From NCBI RefSeq assembly GCF_004327335.1, contig NZ_QJUO01000013.1:39702-103701 (forward strand): a stretch of DNA of 64,000 nucleotides, in the 5' to 3' direction. A program made the translations under genes and the position numbers. Each line of letters begins with the position of its first letter. The first letter of the stretch is position 1. Shown here one piece after another: positions 13,427 through 26,637 of this stretch. The notes beneath the pieces were generated by a model. That model worked only from the letters and a program-made list of their open reading frames with translations. It made no database searches and had not been told where the DNA came from. The stretch is from Stutzerimonas kirkiae (GTDB lineage: Bacteria > Pseudomonadota > Gammaproteobacteria > Pseudomonadales > Pseudomonadaceae).

Positions 13427-15552
13427 CACTGGTAATCCAGCGATGCGGTGATCACACGTTCGTTGCCAACGAAGCAGGCATAGGCACCGGAACAGGAGGC
13501 GGCGTAGAACTTGTCGGTCAGGTTCGACACGTTCACCTGCCCGCGCAGCCCTGCGCAGCGAGGGTCGAGCTTGCCGCACTCATAGCCGAGCGCGAGGTCG
13601 AGCAGGGTATAGCGGGAAACGCTGAAGGCATTGTTGCGCGCCCAACTGGTACCGGTGTGGCGAGCGCCCAGGGCGATATCCAGGCCGTTGTCGAACAGGT
13701 ATTTGCCCCACAGCGATGCCTGGTGCCGCGGCACCCGGTCATTCTTCATGCCCACTTCGGCAGGCTTGTTGGACTCGGATATCTTCGAGTCGTTGTAGGA
13801 ATAGGCGCCAATCAGTGAGAGGTTGCGGCTGATCCGGCCCTGCGCCTCGAGCTCGAAGCCCCGGCTCTTGATCTCACCGACCTGCTCATAGGCCGTCGGG
13901 GTCGTGCCGTCGATCGACTTGAGCACATTGGTCTGGCGCAAGTCGTAGACGGACGCGGTGACCATCAGGCTATCGTCGGGCCGGGACCACTTCACACCGA
14001 CCTCCAGTTGCTCGCCCTCGGTCGGGTCGAAGGTGCCCTCGCCGGCCTGCGGCGCCTGGGTCACCGGCTCGAACGAGGTCGAGTAGCTGATATAGGGGGC
14101 AAAGCCGTTATCGAAGGCATACAGCGCACCGATACGGCCCGTGACGGCTTCGTTGTCGATATCGGGCGAGCGCGTGCCGGCCAAATAATTCAGCGACTCG
14201 TTGCTGGCCCGGTCATAACGCAGCCCGGCCACCAGGTGCCAGCGCCCATGGGTGAGCTGGTCCTGCAGGTAGACACCCTGCTGGCGGGTGCGCGAGAGCG
14301 AGTCGCCCGACTGGCCATAGCCGGTCAGCACGACGTTGCCGTAGACCGGCGCCAGCCAGTCGATCGGGTTGGCGCGCCCACGCCAGGACAGGCTGGTCGC
14401 CCTGGTGTACTGCACGTCGAAACCGCCCAGCAGCACATGCTCGAAACCGGCGAAGCCGAAGCGCGTTTCCAGTTGGTTGTCGATCAACGCCTGGTCGTTT
14501 TCCGATTCGGAGTCGCTGGCCGTGCGCGAGATCGTGCGCTGGTCGGCGGCCAGCGAGCCCCACACCAGCGTGTCGCGGGTCGATTCGACGTTCGAGATGC
14601 GGGCTTTCTGGCGGAAGATCAGGTCGGGCGAGAAGGCATGCTCGAAGCTGTAGCCGAGGGAAAGGCTGGTACTCGCCGAGCGCTCATGGGCGGGATCGCC
14701 GACCAGGAAGTCCGACGGAATACGACCGTAGCGGGTCGAAGTCTCGGTGCCCAGGCGCTCGCGGAAATTGCGATAGCCGGCATCCGGCTCGCGCTGGTAG
14801 CGCGCGGAGACGGTCAGGCTGGTGGCCTCGCTCGGCGCCCACAACAGGGATGGCGCAATGGCCAGGCGACGGCTCTTCAGGCCGTCCTCCTGGGTATCGG
14901 CACGCGACGCCAGGCCCACCACGCGCCAGGACAGGTCCGTGCCCTCCAGGTTGCGGGCGAAGTCGAAGCGGCTCTCGGCGCGCGACCCCGAACCGGTTGC
15001 CAGGCCGAAGCGATTGATCTCCTGGCCGTAGGCTGCCTTGGTGGTCATATCGATAAGACCGCCCGGATTGCTCTGGCCATAGAGCAGTGAGGCCGGCCCT
15101 TTCAACACTGCGACACTCTCCAGCAGCCAGGGCTCGATGGTGCCGCTGCCGACGGACAGGCCGTCGACGAAACGCGGTACATAGCCGAAGCCGCGGACAA
15201 TGGCTTCATCGCCGGCATTCGAAGCACCACGGTATTCGGAAACCACGCCGGCGGTATAGCGCAGCGCCTCGGGAATCGACTTGACCGCCTGCTCCTCCAT
15301 CCGCGCGGCAGTGACGATGGAGATCGAGGCCGCCGTTTCCTTCACGGGAGTATCGGTTTTCGTCGCCGAGGATGAACTGGCGGCGACATAGTCGCCTTCC
15401 GCCTTGTCAGCGACCCTAATGGCCCCCAGTTGCGTCGTGCCACTGGCCACCTGCTCCGCCAGCACGCCGCCCGGCACACCGGCAAGGGCCGTAGCCAGCA
15501 GCATGATGCCGTACCATTCATTGCGCTGAGCTTCTACTTCGATACCTGACAT
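13423..15552 (-). CDS. TonB-dependent siderophore receptor (FhuA/FoxA type)
   Basis: A 709-residue outer-membrane receptor. An export signal near the N-terminus (IMLLATALAGVPGGVLA) precedes the plug domain, with SISIVTAARMEEQ, EAIVRGFG and VLKGPASLLYGQSNPGG, and then a 22-strand-type barrel ending in the aromatic terminus SLDYQW. NLTDKFYAASC and a cysteine-containing last loop are typical of the ferrichrome/ferrioxamine receptor class. No N-terminal signalling (STN) domain is present, which fits control by the adjacent AraC protein. The ATG at 15552 has GGGGGAG 8 nt upstream. The ligand is unknown; the co-translated esterase points to an ester siderophore. Confidence 0.9.
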   Translation of the reverse strand: MSGIEVEAQRNEWYGIMLLATALAGVPGGVLAEQVASGTTQLGAIRVADKAEGDYVAASSSSATKTDTPVKETAASISIVTAARMEEQAVKSIPEALRYTAGVVSEYRGASNAGDEAIVRGFGYVPRFVDGLSVGSGTIEPWLLESVAVLKGPASLLYGQSNPGGLIDMTTKAAYGQEINRFGLATGSGSRAESRFDFARNLEGTDLSWRVVGLASRADTQEDGLKSRRLAIAPSLLWAPSEATSLTVSARYQREPDAGYRNFRERLGTETSTRYGRIPSDFLVGDPAHERSASTSLSLGYSFEHAFSPDLIFRQKARISNVESTRDTLVWGSLAADQRTISRTASDSESENDQALIDNQLETRFGFAGFEHVLLGGFDVQYTRATSLSWRGRANPIDWLAPVYGNVVLTGYGQSGDSLSRTRQQGVYLQDQLTHGRWHLVAGLRYDRASNESLNYLAGTRSPDIDNEAVTGRIGALYAFDNGFAPYISYSTSFEPVTQAPQAGEGTFDPTEGEQLEVGVKWSRPDDSLMVTASVYDLRQTNVLKSIDGTTPTAYEQVGEIKSRGFELEAQGRISRNLSLIGAYSYNDSKISESNKPAEVGMKNDRVPRHQASLWGKYLFDNGLDIALGARHTGTSWARNNAFSVSRYTLLDLALGYECGKLDPRCAGLRGQVNVSNLTDKFYAASCSGAYACFVGNERVITASLDYQW

Positions 15553-15583
15553 TCTTTCCACTCCCCCGGCTGGTACTGATGCA

Positions 15584-15623
15584 TATATGAGAATCCATCA
15601 GATTTGGTTATGAATCTCATATA
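15584..15623. promoter_or_regulatory. Inverted-repeat operator between receptor and AraC genes
   Basis: TATATGAGAAT (15584-15594) and GAATCTCATATA (ending 15623) form a near-perfect inverted repeat spanning 40 bp, 32 bp upstream of the receptor start. It could be the binding site of the divergent AraC regulator or contain a Fur site, since TGAGAATC partly resembles TGATAATC. The sequence does not decide between them. Confidence 0.5.
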
Positions 15624-15715
15624 CAATACAAACCGAATTGCCGAGGGTCCTTTGCCGACAGGACAAAAGGCTTTGCGCATCGGACATACGCAACGAATCC
15701 AGTGGGAGGTGGGGG

Positions 15716-16588
15716 GTGGCCGCTCGTATATACCCGGGTGATTTGCGCATAGGCGTGCTGAACGAGGAAGTGTCCGGCCTGTGCGCTCCGACCGAACGTC
15801 GGCTGACGCCCAAGCAGATGTTCATGCTGCTGCTGAACGGGCATCAGAAGTTCTGCATCGATGACCAGGAGTTCACCCTGTCCACCGAAAAACGCCAGTG
15901 CCCCGTGGCCATGATGGTCAGGCTGGAAAGGGACTCGACACTGAGAATGCTCGAGTACCGGGGCCGGCCATTCAGCAAGGTGGTGGTGTCGATCGCCCCC
16001 CACTGGCCGCTCGACGAAGCGTGCGACGAACGGGAGAGTTGCCCCCCCCGGCCCGCGCACCTGGAGCACCGCTTTCTCGAGCCGGATACCGCGGTGCTGG
16101 GAAGCGCGACGGCGCTGATCGCCGCCAGCACCCCACGGCGCGACATGCTGGGCGACCTGGCCTATCTGTCCGACGGCATCAACCTCTACCGCGCGGCACT
16201 CTGCGCCTGCAGCCGCGACGCCCGGCCGGCGCCCCCCACCAGCCGGCGCCCAGCGCTCGAGCGGGTGCAGGACTATCTGAACCACCACCTCGATGACCCG
16301 GACCTGAACGCCCTGAACCTGGCCCGCGCCTGTGCCCTGAGCCCACGGACACTGCAGCGGCTGTGCCAGGACAACTTCGGCCAGAGCCCATCCGATGTCA
16401 TCAGGAGCCGGCGCATGGCCATGGCGCTCTCGGCGCTGCGCGGGCAAAGCGCCACGGTCAGCCAGGCGGCCTTTATCGCCGGCTACTCCAACCCGGCCAA
16501 CTTCAGCACGGCGTTCAAGCGCGAATTCGGTTTCTCGCCCAGGTTCGTACTCAGGCCGGGAGCGGCCACAGGCCTCAAGCCGCCGTAG
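15716..16588 (+). CDS. AraC-family regulator of siderophore uptake (PchR-like)
   Basis: About 290 residues. The N-terminal half is a ligand-sensing region similar in style to PchR-type regulators (LTPKQMFMLLLNGHQKFCID). The C-terminal AraC DNA-binding domain has two helix-turn-helix units (NALNLARACALSPRTLQRLC and QAAFIAGYSNPANFSTAFKR), then REFGFSPR. The GTG at 15716 was chosen because GGGAGG sits just upstream; an open frame extends to 15638 with weaker starts. It is divergent from the receptor gene, so activation of that operon by the imported ferric siderophore is likely. Confidence 0.85.
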   Translation: MAARIYPGDLRIGVLNEEVSGLCAPTERRLTPKQMFMLLLNGHQKFCIDDQEFTLSTEKRQCPVAMMVRLERDSTLRMLEYRGRPFSKVVVSIAPHWPLDEACDERESCPPRPAHLEHRFLEPDTAVLGSATALIAASTPRRDMLGDLAYLSDGINLYRAALCACSRDARPAPPTSRRPALERVQDYLNHHLDDPDLNALNLARACALSPRTLQRLCQDNFGQSPSDVIRSRRMAMALSALRGQSATVSQAAFIAGYSNPANFSTAFKREFGFSPRFVLRPGAATGLKPP

Positions 16589-16623
16589 CGCACAGCGTGC
16601 CGCACCGCTTGCCGCGAAAGCCC

Positions 16624-16760
16624 CTGCCAATCACGCCATGCCGTCGTTCACCGGCAAGGGGCTTCGATAAAAGCGCTGGAGGCTGGAAAGCTGGACGAAA
16701 AAACCATGCCAGGCTCTTTCGTCCAGCCTCCAGCGCTCTTTTCGACTGTTTGCCGCGCGA
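16624..16760. repeat. Family 1 palindromic repeat, copy 2
   Basis: It fills the gap between the convergent AraC gene and tilS and ends 4 bp from the tilS stop. The left arm is at 16673-16700 and the right arm at 16717-16736. Compared with its right arm, the left arm carries an extra 8-nt unit (AAGCTGGA), a near-duplicate of the adjacent GGCTGGA. This marks one end of the siderophore cassette. Confidence 0.8.
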
Positions 16761-16763
16761 CAG

Positions 16764-18083
16764 CTATCCGGTCTGGCCCGGCGAATGTGTGCAAGGCGGC
16801 CGCCACCTGAGTTTTCCATGGCCGGCGCAGTCCAGCACATTGGCGATCGCGATCACCTGCCCTTCCCGCAGCAGCAGAGGCAGGCGCGGGCGGATGAACT
16901 CGGGAATGCCGGCCTCCTGCAGCAGGCGCTTGAGATCACGCCGGCCACGTCCGGGCCGGTCGAGTATTTCCCCGCCCTGGCGGTAAGCGATGCTCAGCCG
17001 GCCCGCGGGGGCAGCGCCTTCGAACCAGACCGTCCCATTTGCCGGCAGCGGCAACGGCTTCTGCAGCGCGGCCCAGGGCTGCTCCTGGCCGGCCCAGGCA
17101 GCGCACCAGAGCGATTCGAGCCATACCAGGCGGCGCCCATGGCGGCGCAGCTCTCCACCGTCCAGCCGCCAGCGTGGGCTGGCATCAACGGCCGCATCGC
17201 GCAAAGCCTCCCAGCCCCGCCAGTGGCGGCTATCCGGCAAGCGGCCGAAATCCGCCAGCCAGTGGCGCAAGAGGTTGCGCTGGCGCGCACTGGATAGCTG
17301 GCGCAGTGCATCGAGGTCCAGGCAGGGGAAATCCAGCCAGTCGAGGGGCGGCCCCATGCGGCAGGACTGCAGGTCGAGTTCGGCCAATTCCTGCAACAGC
17401 ACCTGCGCCTCGGCCTGCTGCGCAGCGGCACGCGCCAGCACCGCCGGGGCCTGGGGCCAGTGCCGGCGCAAGCGCGGCAGGATCTCCTGGCGCAGGAAAT
17501 TGCGCGCCAGCCGGGTATCGGTATTCGATGGGTCCTCGACCCAGTTCAGCCCATGCCGTTCGGCATAAGCCTGCAAAACGGCACGCGGAACCCCAAGCAG
17601 CGGACGCACCAGGCGCCCCGCCGCCAGCGGTCGGCTGGCCGGCATCGCCGCCAGGCCACGTACACCCGCCCCACGCAACAGCCGATAGAGAATGGTTTCC
17701 GCCTGGTCATCCTGATGCTGGGCCTGCAGCAGCAGTTCGCCAGGCCCCAGCAACGCCTGGAAAGCGCCATAGCGGGCCTCGCGCGCGGCGCGTTCCAGGC
17801 TGCTGCCAGGGTCGACCCGCACCCGCCGTACACAGAGTTCTACGCCCAGCGCCAGGCAGACAGTCTGGCAGTGCTCGACCCATGCGTCGGCGACCGCCTG
17901 CAATCCGTGGTGGACATGGATGGCGCGCACCTCGGGCAGCCGCTGGCGTGCGGCCAGAGCGACCATGGCATGCAGCAGGACGGTAGAATCCAGGCCGCCG
18001 GAAAAGGCAATCCAGACCCGCCCGGATGGCAGCCAGGGCTTCAGTGCGTCGAGCAGGTGTGCTTCGAAATCCTGGTCATCCAT
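16764..18083 (-). CDS. tilS: tRNA(Ile)-lysidine synthase
   Basis: A 439-residue N-type ATP pyrophosphatase. It attaches lysine to C34 of the CAU-anticodon isoleucine tRNA so that it reads AUA. The PP-loop motif SGGLDST is at about residues 29-35, with HVHHGLQ, LQAQHQDDQAETILYRLLRGAG and EDPSNTD downstream, and a C-terminal TilS domain. The gene is essential in most bacteria. It normally adjoins pyrG in pseudomonads; here a siderophore cassette and two repeats lie between them. Confidence 0.94.
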   Translation of the reverse strand: MDDQDFEAHLLDALKPWLPSGRVWIAFSGGLDSTVLLHAMVALAARQRLPEVRAIHVHHGLQAVADAWVEHCQTVCLALGVELCVRRVRVDPGSSLERAAREARYGAFQALLGPGELLLQAQHQDDQAETILYRLLRGAGVRGLAAMPASRPLAAGRLVRPLLGVPRAVLQAYAERHGLNWVEDPSNTDTRLARNFLRQEILPRLRRHWPQAPAVLARAAAQQAEAQVLLQELAELDLQSCRMGPPLDWLDFPCLDLDALRQLSSARQRNLLRHWLADFGRLPDSRHWRGWEALRDAAVDASPRWRLDGGELRRHGRRLVWLESLWCAAWAGQEQPWAALQKPLPLPANGTVWFEGAAPAGRLSIAYRQGGEILDRPGRGRRDLKRLLQEAGIPEFIRPRLPLLLREGQVIAIANVLDCAGHGKLRWRPPCTHSPGQTG

Positions 18084-18266
18084 GGCATGAGCATCCCACG
18101 GCCAGTGTCGTATCGAGGAGCGATCGGCAGCGGATGCGCCGGGTAATGGCCCATCCGTATCGAATCGAGGAGCGAATATCCGCCGCCTGCCGGCGCGCGT
18201 GGCGCACCCTGCCCAGTGACGCCGGCACTAGCCTGGGACCGTCCAGGCTCGTGCAGGCCATGGCGC

Positions 18267-19217
18267 TTACTGGACGCCGAAGCCCATCAGGCGCTCGTAG
18301 CGCTGGGCCAGCAGGGTTTCGGTATCGAACCCCTTGAGCACGTCCAACTGCTCGTTCAGCACATCGCGGATGCTTTCGGCAATCGCCTGCGGATTGCGGT
18401 GGGCACCACCCAAGGGCTCGGTAATGATCCTGTCGACGATGCCCAGGTCCTTCAGGCGGGCAGCGGTGACGCCCATGGCTTCGGCCGCTTCCGGCGCCTT
18501 TTCCGCCGTACGCCAGAGGATCGAGGCGCAACCTTCCGGCGAAATCACCGCGTAGGTGGAGTACTGCAACATGTTCAGGCGGTCGCCGACACCGATCGCC
18601 AGCGCGCCGCCCGAACCGCCCTCGCCGATCACGGTGGCGATGATCGGGGTTTTCAAACGGGACATGACCCGCAGGTTCCAGGCGATGGCCTCGCTCTGGT
18701 TGCGCTCCTCGGCGTCGATGCCGGGATAGGCGCCGGGGGTGTCGATGAAGGTCAGGATCGGCATCCTGAAGCGCTCGGCCATCTCCATCAGGCGGCAGGC
18801 CTTGCGGTAGCCCTCGGGACGCGGCATGCCGAAATTGCGGCGGACCTTCTCGCGCACTTCACGGCCTTTCTGGTGACCGATCACCATCACCGGCTGGCCC
18901 TCGAGGCGGGCTACGCCGCCGACGATGGCAGCATCATCGGAAAAGTGCCGGTCACCGTGCAGTTCTTCGAACTCGGTGAACAGGTTGCCGATGTAGTCCA
19001 GCGTATAGGGGCGCTGCGGGTGACGCGCCAGTCGAGCGATCTGCCAACTGCTCAGGTTGGCGAAGATGCTTGCAGTGAGCGACTCGCTCTTGTCCTGCAG
19101 GCGGGCGACCTCATCGCCGATGTTCAGTGAGTTGTCATTGCCTACCAATCGCAGCTCTTCGATCTTGGCTTGCAGGTCGGCAATCGGCTGTTCGAAATCC
19201 AGAAAATTCGGGTTCAT
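18267..19217 (-). CDS. accA: Acetyl-CoA carboxylase carboxyltransferase subunit alpha
   Basis: A 316-residue subunit that, with AccD, transfers the carboxyl group from biotin to acetyl-CoA to make malonyl-CoA. The start [22 protein letters not shown] is the conserved N-terminus; the upstream in-frame extension to 19280 is not family-like. [23 protein letters not shown] and [18 protein letters not shown] are intact crotonase-fold signatures. It lies downstream of dnaE across a 200-bp gap that holds half of a Family 1 repeat. Confidence 0.97.
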   Translation of the reverse strand: MNPNFLDFEQPIADLQAKIEELRLVGNDNSLNIGDEVARLQDKSESLTASIFANLSSWQIARLARHPQRPYTLDYIGNLFTEFEELHGDRHFSDDAAIVGGVARLEGQPVMVIGHQKGREVREKVRRNFGMPRPEGYRKACRLMEMAERFRMPILTFIDTPGAYPGIDAEERNQSEAIAWNLRVMSRLKTPIIATVIGEGGSGGALAIGVGDRLNMLQYSTYAVISPEGCASILWRTAEKAPEAAEAMGVTAARLKDLGIVDRIITEPLGGAHRNPQAIAESIRDVLNEQLDVLKGFDTETLLAQRYERLMGFGVQ

Positions 19218-19318
19218 TAGGTATCCGTCATGCGTCGACGGCCTCGAAGGCCGGGAGCTGTTCCGTTTTTTGTGCGCCATACCTTACGGGAAGGAGGCAT
19301 TCAGGTCGACACCCGGGG

Positions 19319-19352
19319 CGAAAAACGCTGGAGCCTCGAGGCTGGACGAAAC
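19319..19352. repeat. Family 1 half-element between dnaE and accA
   Basis: GAAAAACGCTGGAGCC and GAGGCTGGACGAAA match one arm of the Family 1 palindrome (compare the inverse of 398-430). The partner arm is not seen, so it cannot form the full hairpin. It lies about 100 bp upstream of the accA start. Confidence 0.6.
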
Positions 19353-19417
19353 GCGGAAAACCACCCGCCACTCCCGCCTTGCCAGATGTCGACATCGGCA
19401 ATGACCCCATCAGGGCG

Positions 19418-22945
<3,528 letters not shown>

Positions 22946-23075
22946 GGACGGGCCTTGGAGTCACCACGAAAACGAGCCCGGCATTGTAGCGGATACACAA
23001 CCGCTCCGGGGCCACCGCATCGGCCGCCCAGGCGATTCGGCACGCGGTCCCGGGTATGCGTCCTGGAAATACAGC

Positions 23076-23520
23076 CGGGTTGGCAATCAAGTGCGCGCTT
23101 CATCGTAGGCCGCTGGCGGCGTCCAGGTGCCGGTCCTGTCGCGAACCTGGCCAGCCCCGCTACGAAACACGCATGAACCCGTCGCCCATATGAATAAGGG
23201 AGTGCTCTTCGCCAGCGTCCCTGAAGACGAAGGTTTCGAAACAGGGCTGCCGGGTTCGCGGCAAATACCGCAGTGACTATAGGAAGAGCCGCCGCCGTAC
23301 GGGATCACTTGGAGGGTGTTCGGCTTCACCAGTTCTTTCCCACAGACACCGCCGAGAGTGGCTGTGCGAATGCCTGGTGGTGGGACGGGGCCTTCGCCGC
23401 CAGGGATGGCGGCGAAGAGCTACAGGAATGTATTCACCCGCCACCAGGCATTCGCACAGGGCCGATGGGGCCGAGGTCGCGCCGTACGATCCCGGAGCCA
23501 GGCACACTATTCGCAAACCA
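23076..23520. repeat. Family 2 modular repeat, copy B
   Basis: It lies between dnaE and rnhB. The left terminus is CGGGTTGGCA (one mismatch from the other copies); the right terminus is degenerate. Module 1 arms are at about 23140-23167 and 23234-23262, with the core in the same orientation as copy A (CATGAACCCGTCGCCCATAT). Module 2 is present, with arms GCGAATGCCTGGTGG and CCACCAGGCATTCGC. A stretch near 23290-23330 differs from the other copies. I see no gene in the wider 22946-23566 gap. Confidence 0.75.
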
Positions 23521-23566
23521 GTAATAACGCAGCATGGCCGACGCGCAGCAGGTCATGAACAGGTTC

Positions 23567-24187
23567 TCAGATCGAGAAGGTGGCAGCCTGGGCTTCCTCG
23601 AGCAGCCTGCGCACAGGTGCGAAGGAGCGTCGATGGATGGGCGTGACGCCCAGTGCCTGCAGGGCGGCCAGATGGGTTGGCGTCGGATAGCCCTTGTGCC
23701 CTGCCAGGCCGTAGCCCGGGTACAGCCGATCCAGCTCGCACATCTCGCGGTCCCGGCTGACCTTGGCCAGGATCGACGCCGCCGCGATCGCCGGTACCTG
23801 GCTGTCGCCTTTCACCACCGGGGCCGCGGGCACCGCCAGGCGCGGGCAGCGATTGCCATCGATCAGCGCCAGCTTCGGCGTCACCGCCAGCCCCTCTACT
23901 GCGCGCTGCATGGCCAGCATGGTGGCATGCAGGATATTCAGACGATCGATTTCCTCCACCTCGGCCCGGGCGATGCACCATGCCAAAGCCTTTTCGCGGA
24001 TTTCGTCGAACAAACGCTCGCGGCGTGCCTCGCTGAGCTTCTTCGAATCGTTGAGGCCCTGGATCGGCCGTGTCGGATCGAGTATCACCGCGGCAGTGAC
24101 CACCGGCCCGCACAGCGGGCCACGGCCGACTTCATCGACACCGGCCACCAGGGCTTCCACCAGCGAGAAATCAAGCCCGAGCTGCAT
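23567..24187 (-). CDS. rnhB: Ribonuclease HII
   Basis: A 206-residue nuclease that removes ribonucleotides and RNA from RNA-DNA duplexes. The catalytic motif [20 protein letters not shown] carries Asp18 and Glu19. [11 protein letters not shown] and [16 protein letters not shown] are further family blocks. Its start lies 17 nt inside the lpxB 3' end, so it is co-translated with the lipid A genes, as in many gammaproteobacteria. Immediately downstream is repeat copy B. Confidence 0.96.
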   Translation of the reverse strand: MQLGLDFSLVEALVAGVDEVGRGPLCGPVVTAAVILDPTRPIQGLNDSKKLSEARRERLFDEIREKALAWCIARAEVEEIDRLNILHATMLAMQRAVEGLAVTPKLALIDGNRCPRLAVPAAPVVKGDSQVPAIAAASILAKVSRDREMCELDRLYPGYGLAGHKGYPTPTHLAALQALGVTPIHRRSFAPVRRLLEEAQAATFSI

Positions 24188-25319
24188 CGTTCGCTCCGAT
24201 CAGCTCCAGCACGGCATCGGCCGCCTGGCTGGAGGCACCGCAACGCAACAAGCGGTGGATGCGATCGAACCCTTCGGTCTGCACCTCGCCATGCTCCAGC
24301 AGCGGCGACAGGGACTGCGCCATGGCCTCGGGCGTGGCCGCATCCTGGATCAGCTCGGGTACCAGCATGCGCTGCGCCAACAGGTTGGGCAGGGAAATAT
24401 AAGGGCTTTTCACCAGCCGCTTGAGAATCCGGTAGGTCAAGGGCGCAACATGGTACGCAACCACCATTGGCCGCTTGTACAACAGCGCCTCGAGGGTTGC
24501 CGTACCCGAAGCGATCAGCACCGCATCGCAGGCCGCCAGCGCCTCATGCGAGCGCCCGTCGAGCAAGGTCAGCGGCAGGTCGCGCCCACCCAGCATCCGC
24601 TCCAGTTGCTCGCGCCGCGCCGCACTGGCGCAAGGCAGGACGAAATGGATACCCGGGCGCAGCGCCCGCAGGCGCTCGGCCGCCGCCAGGAAACGCCCGC
24701 CGAGGCGCGCCACTTCGCCGCCCCGGCTACCCGGCATCAATGCCACCACACTGCCCTGCTCCGGCAGCCCCAGGGCGGCCCTGGCGGTGCCACGATCCGC
24801 CTCCAGGGGAATGGTGTCAGCCAGTGGATGGCCAACGAAACGCACCTTGACCGCGTGCTCATCGTAGAAGCGCGCCTCGAAGGGAAACAGCGTCAGCATC
24901 AGGTCGCAGGCCTTGCGAATCTTCAATACCCGCTTCTGCCGCCAGGCCCAGACCGACGGGCTGACATAGTGCACGGTACGGATACCGGCCTGGCGCAACC
25001 TGAGCTCGAGATCGAGATTGAAGTCGGGCGCGTCGATACCGATGAAGACATCGGGACGCGCCTCGACCAGGGTTCGCAACAGGCGCCGGCGCCGGCGCAG
25101 CAACTCCGGCAGACGCCCCAGTACCTCGACCAGCCCCATCACGGCCAGGCGCTCCTGGGGAAAATAGGAACGCAACCCACGGGCTTCCATACGCGGCCCG
25201 CCGACACCGATGAACTCGATATCGCCGTGCCGCGCCTGCAGCGCTTCCATCAGGCCCGCACCGAGAATGTCACCGGAAGACTCCCCCGCCACCAGGGCGA
25301 TACGGAGCGGCTTGCCCAT
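24171..25319 (-). CDS. lpxB: Lipid-A-disaccharide synthase
   Basis: A 382-residue family GT19 glycosyltransferase, peripheral to the inner membrane. It joins lipid X and UDP-2,3-diacylglucosamine to form the tetraacyl disaccharide of lipid A. Family markers are [20 protein letters not shown] at the N-terminus, [28 protein letters not shown] and [20 protein letters not shown]. The start ATG shares one base with the lpxA stop (TGATG). Confidence 0.97.
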   Translation of the reverse strand: MGKPLRIALVAGESSGDILGAGLMEALQARHGDIEFIGVGGPRMEARGLRSYFPQERLAVMGLVEVLGRLPELLRRRRRLLRTLVEARPDVFIGIDAPDFNLDLELRLRQAGIRTVHYVSPSVWAWRQKRVLKIRKACDLMLTLFPFEARFYDEHAVKVRFVGHPLADTIPLEADRGTARAALGLPEQGSVVALMPGSRGGEVARLGGRFLAAAERLRALRPGIHFVLPCASAARREQLERMLGGRDLPLTLLDGRSHEALAACDAVLIASGTATLEALLYKRPMVVAYHVAPLTYRILKRLVKSPYISLPNLLAQRMLVPELIQDAATPEAMAQSLSPLLEHGEVQTEGFDRIHRLLRCGASSQAADAVLELIGANDAARA

Positions 25320-26095
25320 CAGCGCGTGATGCCCCGGGTCGAATTCAGGATGGTCTGGCGGAACAGCGCGACTTCCTCGAAAGCCCCGGCATCCTCGGCC
25401 AGTTCCTCCAGGGCCGCCTCGACGGTCAAGCCACGGCGGTAGACCGTGCGATAGGCATTGCGCAGGGCATGCATGACCTCGGACGAGAAGCCCCGGCGGC
25501 GCATGCCTTCGAAATTCATGCTGCGCGCCTCGGCCGGATTGCCGGAGACCGTCACATAGGCGGGCACATCCTTGCCGATGGCCGAACCCATGGCGGCGAA
25601 ACTGTGAGCACCGATATGGCAGAACTGGTGCACCAGGGTATAGCCGGAGAGTATCGCCCAGTCGCCGATATGCACATGCCCGGCCAGCGCGACATTGTTC
25701 ACCAGGATACAGTGGTCACCGACCACGCTGTCGTGGCCGATATGGGCATAGGCCATGATCAGGTTGTGATCGCCCACCGTGGTTTCGTCACGATCCTGGA
25801 TGGTGCCACGGTGCATGGTGACACCTTCACGGATGATGTTGTGGTCACCGATCACCAGGCGCGTCGGCTCCCCCTTGTACTTGCGATCGGGAGTGTCTTC
25901 GCCCAGCGAAGCGAACTGGTAGATGCGATTGTCCCTGCCAATTCTGGTCGGCCCCTTGATGATCACATGGGGGCCGAGCACCGTACCCTCGCCGATTTCC
26001 ACGTCGGGCCCAATGATCGACCAGGGGCCGACGACAACGTCATCGGCCAACCTGGCACTGGGATCGATGATGGCGCGTGGGTCGATCAAACTCAT
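25319..26095 (-). CDS. lpxA: UDP-N-acetylglucosamine O-acyltransferase
   Basis: A 258-residue left-handed beta-helix enzyme that performs the first step of lipid A synthesis, moving a 3-hydroxyacyl group from ACP to UDP-GlcNAc. Hexapeptide repeats fill most of the chain. His121 in AHIGHDS is the expected catalytic base. The acyl-chain ruler position holds Met169 (AAMGSAIG), as in P. aeruginosa, where it selects 10-carbon chains, instead of the glycine of E. coli; C10 specificity is inferred. ATG at 26095 overlaps the fabZ stop by 4 nt. Confidence 0.97.
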   Translation of the reverse strand: MSLIDPRAIIDPSARLADDVVVGPWSIIGPDVEIGEGTVLGPHVIIKGPTRIGRDNRIYQFASLGEDTPDRKYKGEPTRLVIGDHNIIREGVTMHRGTIQDRDETTVGDHNLIMAYAHIGHDSVVGDHCILVNNVALAGHVHIGDWAILSGYTLVHQFCHIGAHSFAAMGSAIGKDVPAYVTVSGNPAEARSMNFEGMRRRGFSSEVMHALRNAYRTVYRRGLTVEAALEELAEDAGAFEEVALFRQTILNSTRGITR

Positions 26096-26532
26096 AGTTT
26101 GCGTTCCGCACAGATGATCTCGGCCGAACAGACTTCCTTGCCATCCACGGTGGCCCTGCAATCGAATTTCCAGATGCTGCGCTTGCAACTGATGAAACGT
26201 GCCGCGAGGATCAGTTGATCGCCCGGGACTACGGGCTGGCGAAAGCGCAGCTTGTCCGAACCGACGAAGTAGTACAGCGTTCCATCCTCGGGCTTCACCC
26301 CCATCATCTTGAAGCCGAGGATACCGGCGGCCTGCGCCATGGCTTCGATGATCAGCACCCCAGGCATGATCGGGTGCTGGGGGAAGTGGCCATTGAAGAA
26401 CGGCTCATTGATGGTGACGTTCTTGTAGGCGCTGATGCTCTTGGCCTCGAGATCCAGCTCCGCTACGCGATCGACCAGCAGGAACGGGTAACGGTGTGGC
26501 AAGAACTCGCGAATCTCGTTGATATCCATCAT
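26092..26532 (-). CDS. fabZ: 3-hydroxyacyl-[ACP] dehydratase FabZ
   Basis: A 146-residue hot-dog-fold dehydratase that converts 3-hydroxyacyl-ACP to trans-2-enoyl-ACP in fatty acid elongation. It draws on the same 3-hydroxyacyl pool as LpxA and LpxD. Catalytic His is in [16 protein letters not shown] and Glu in [11 protein letters not shown]. The start [21 protein letters not shown] (26532) fits the family; an in-frame extension to 26574 does not. It sits between lpxD and lpxA in the conserved order. Confidence 0.97.
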   Translation of the reverse strand: MMDINEIREFLPHRYPFLLVDRVAELDLEAKSISAYKNVTINEPFFNGHFPQHPIMPGVLIIEAMAQAAGILGFKMMGVKPEDGTLYYFVGSDKLRFRQPVVPGDQLILAARFISCKRSIWKFDCRATVDGKEVCSAEIICAERKL

Positions 26533-26637
26533 TTCAGGAAAAAGCCTGTAAGTAATAAGTGACCTTGTCCGCACAACACCGGCTAAGGTACGCGGACAAG
26601 CGGTTGCCCAAATCAGGCGGGCAACCGAAAAAGAGGG

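Noticed and set aside
18084..18266. A gene between tilS and accA
   Set aside because: Only short frames without a ribosome site or coding bias; probably the tilS upstream region.
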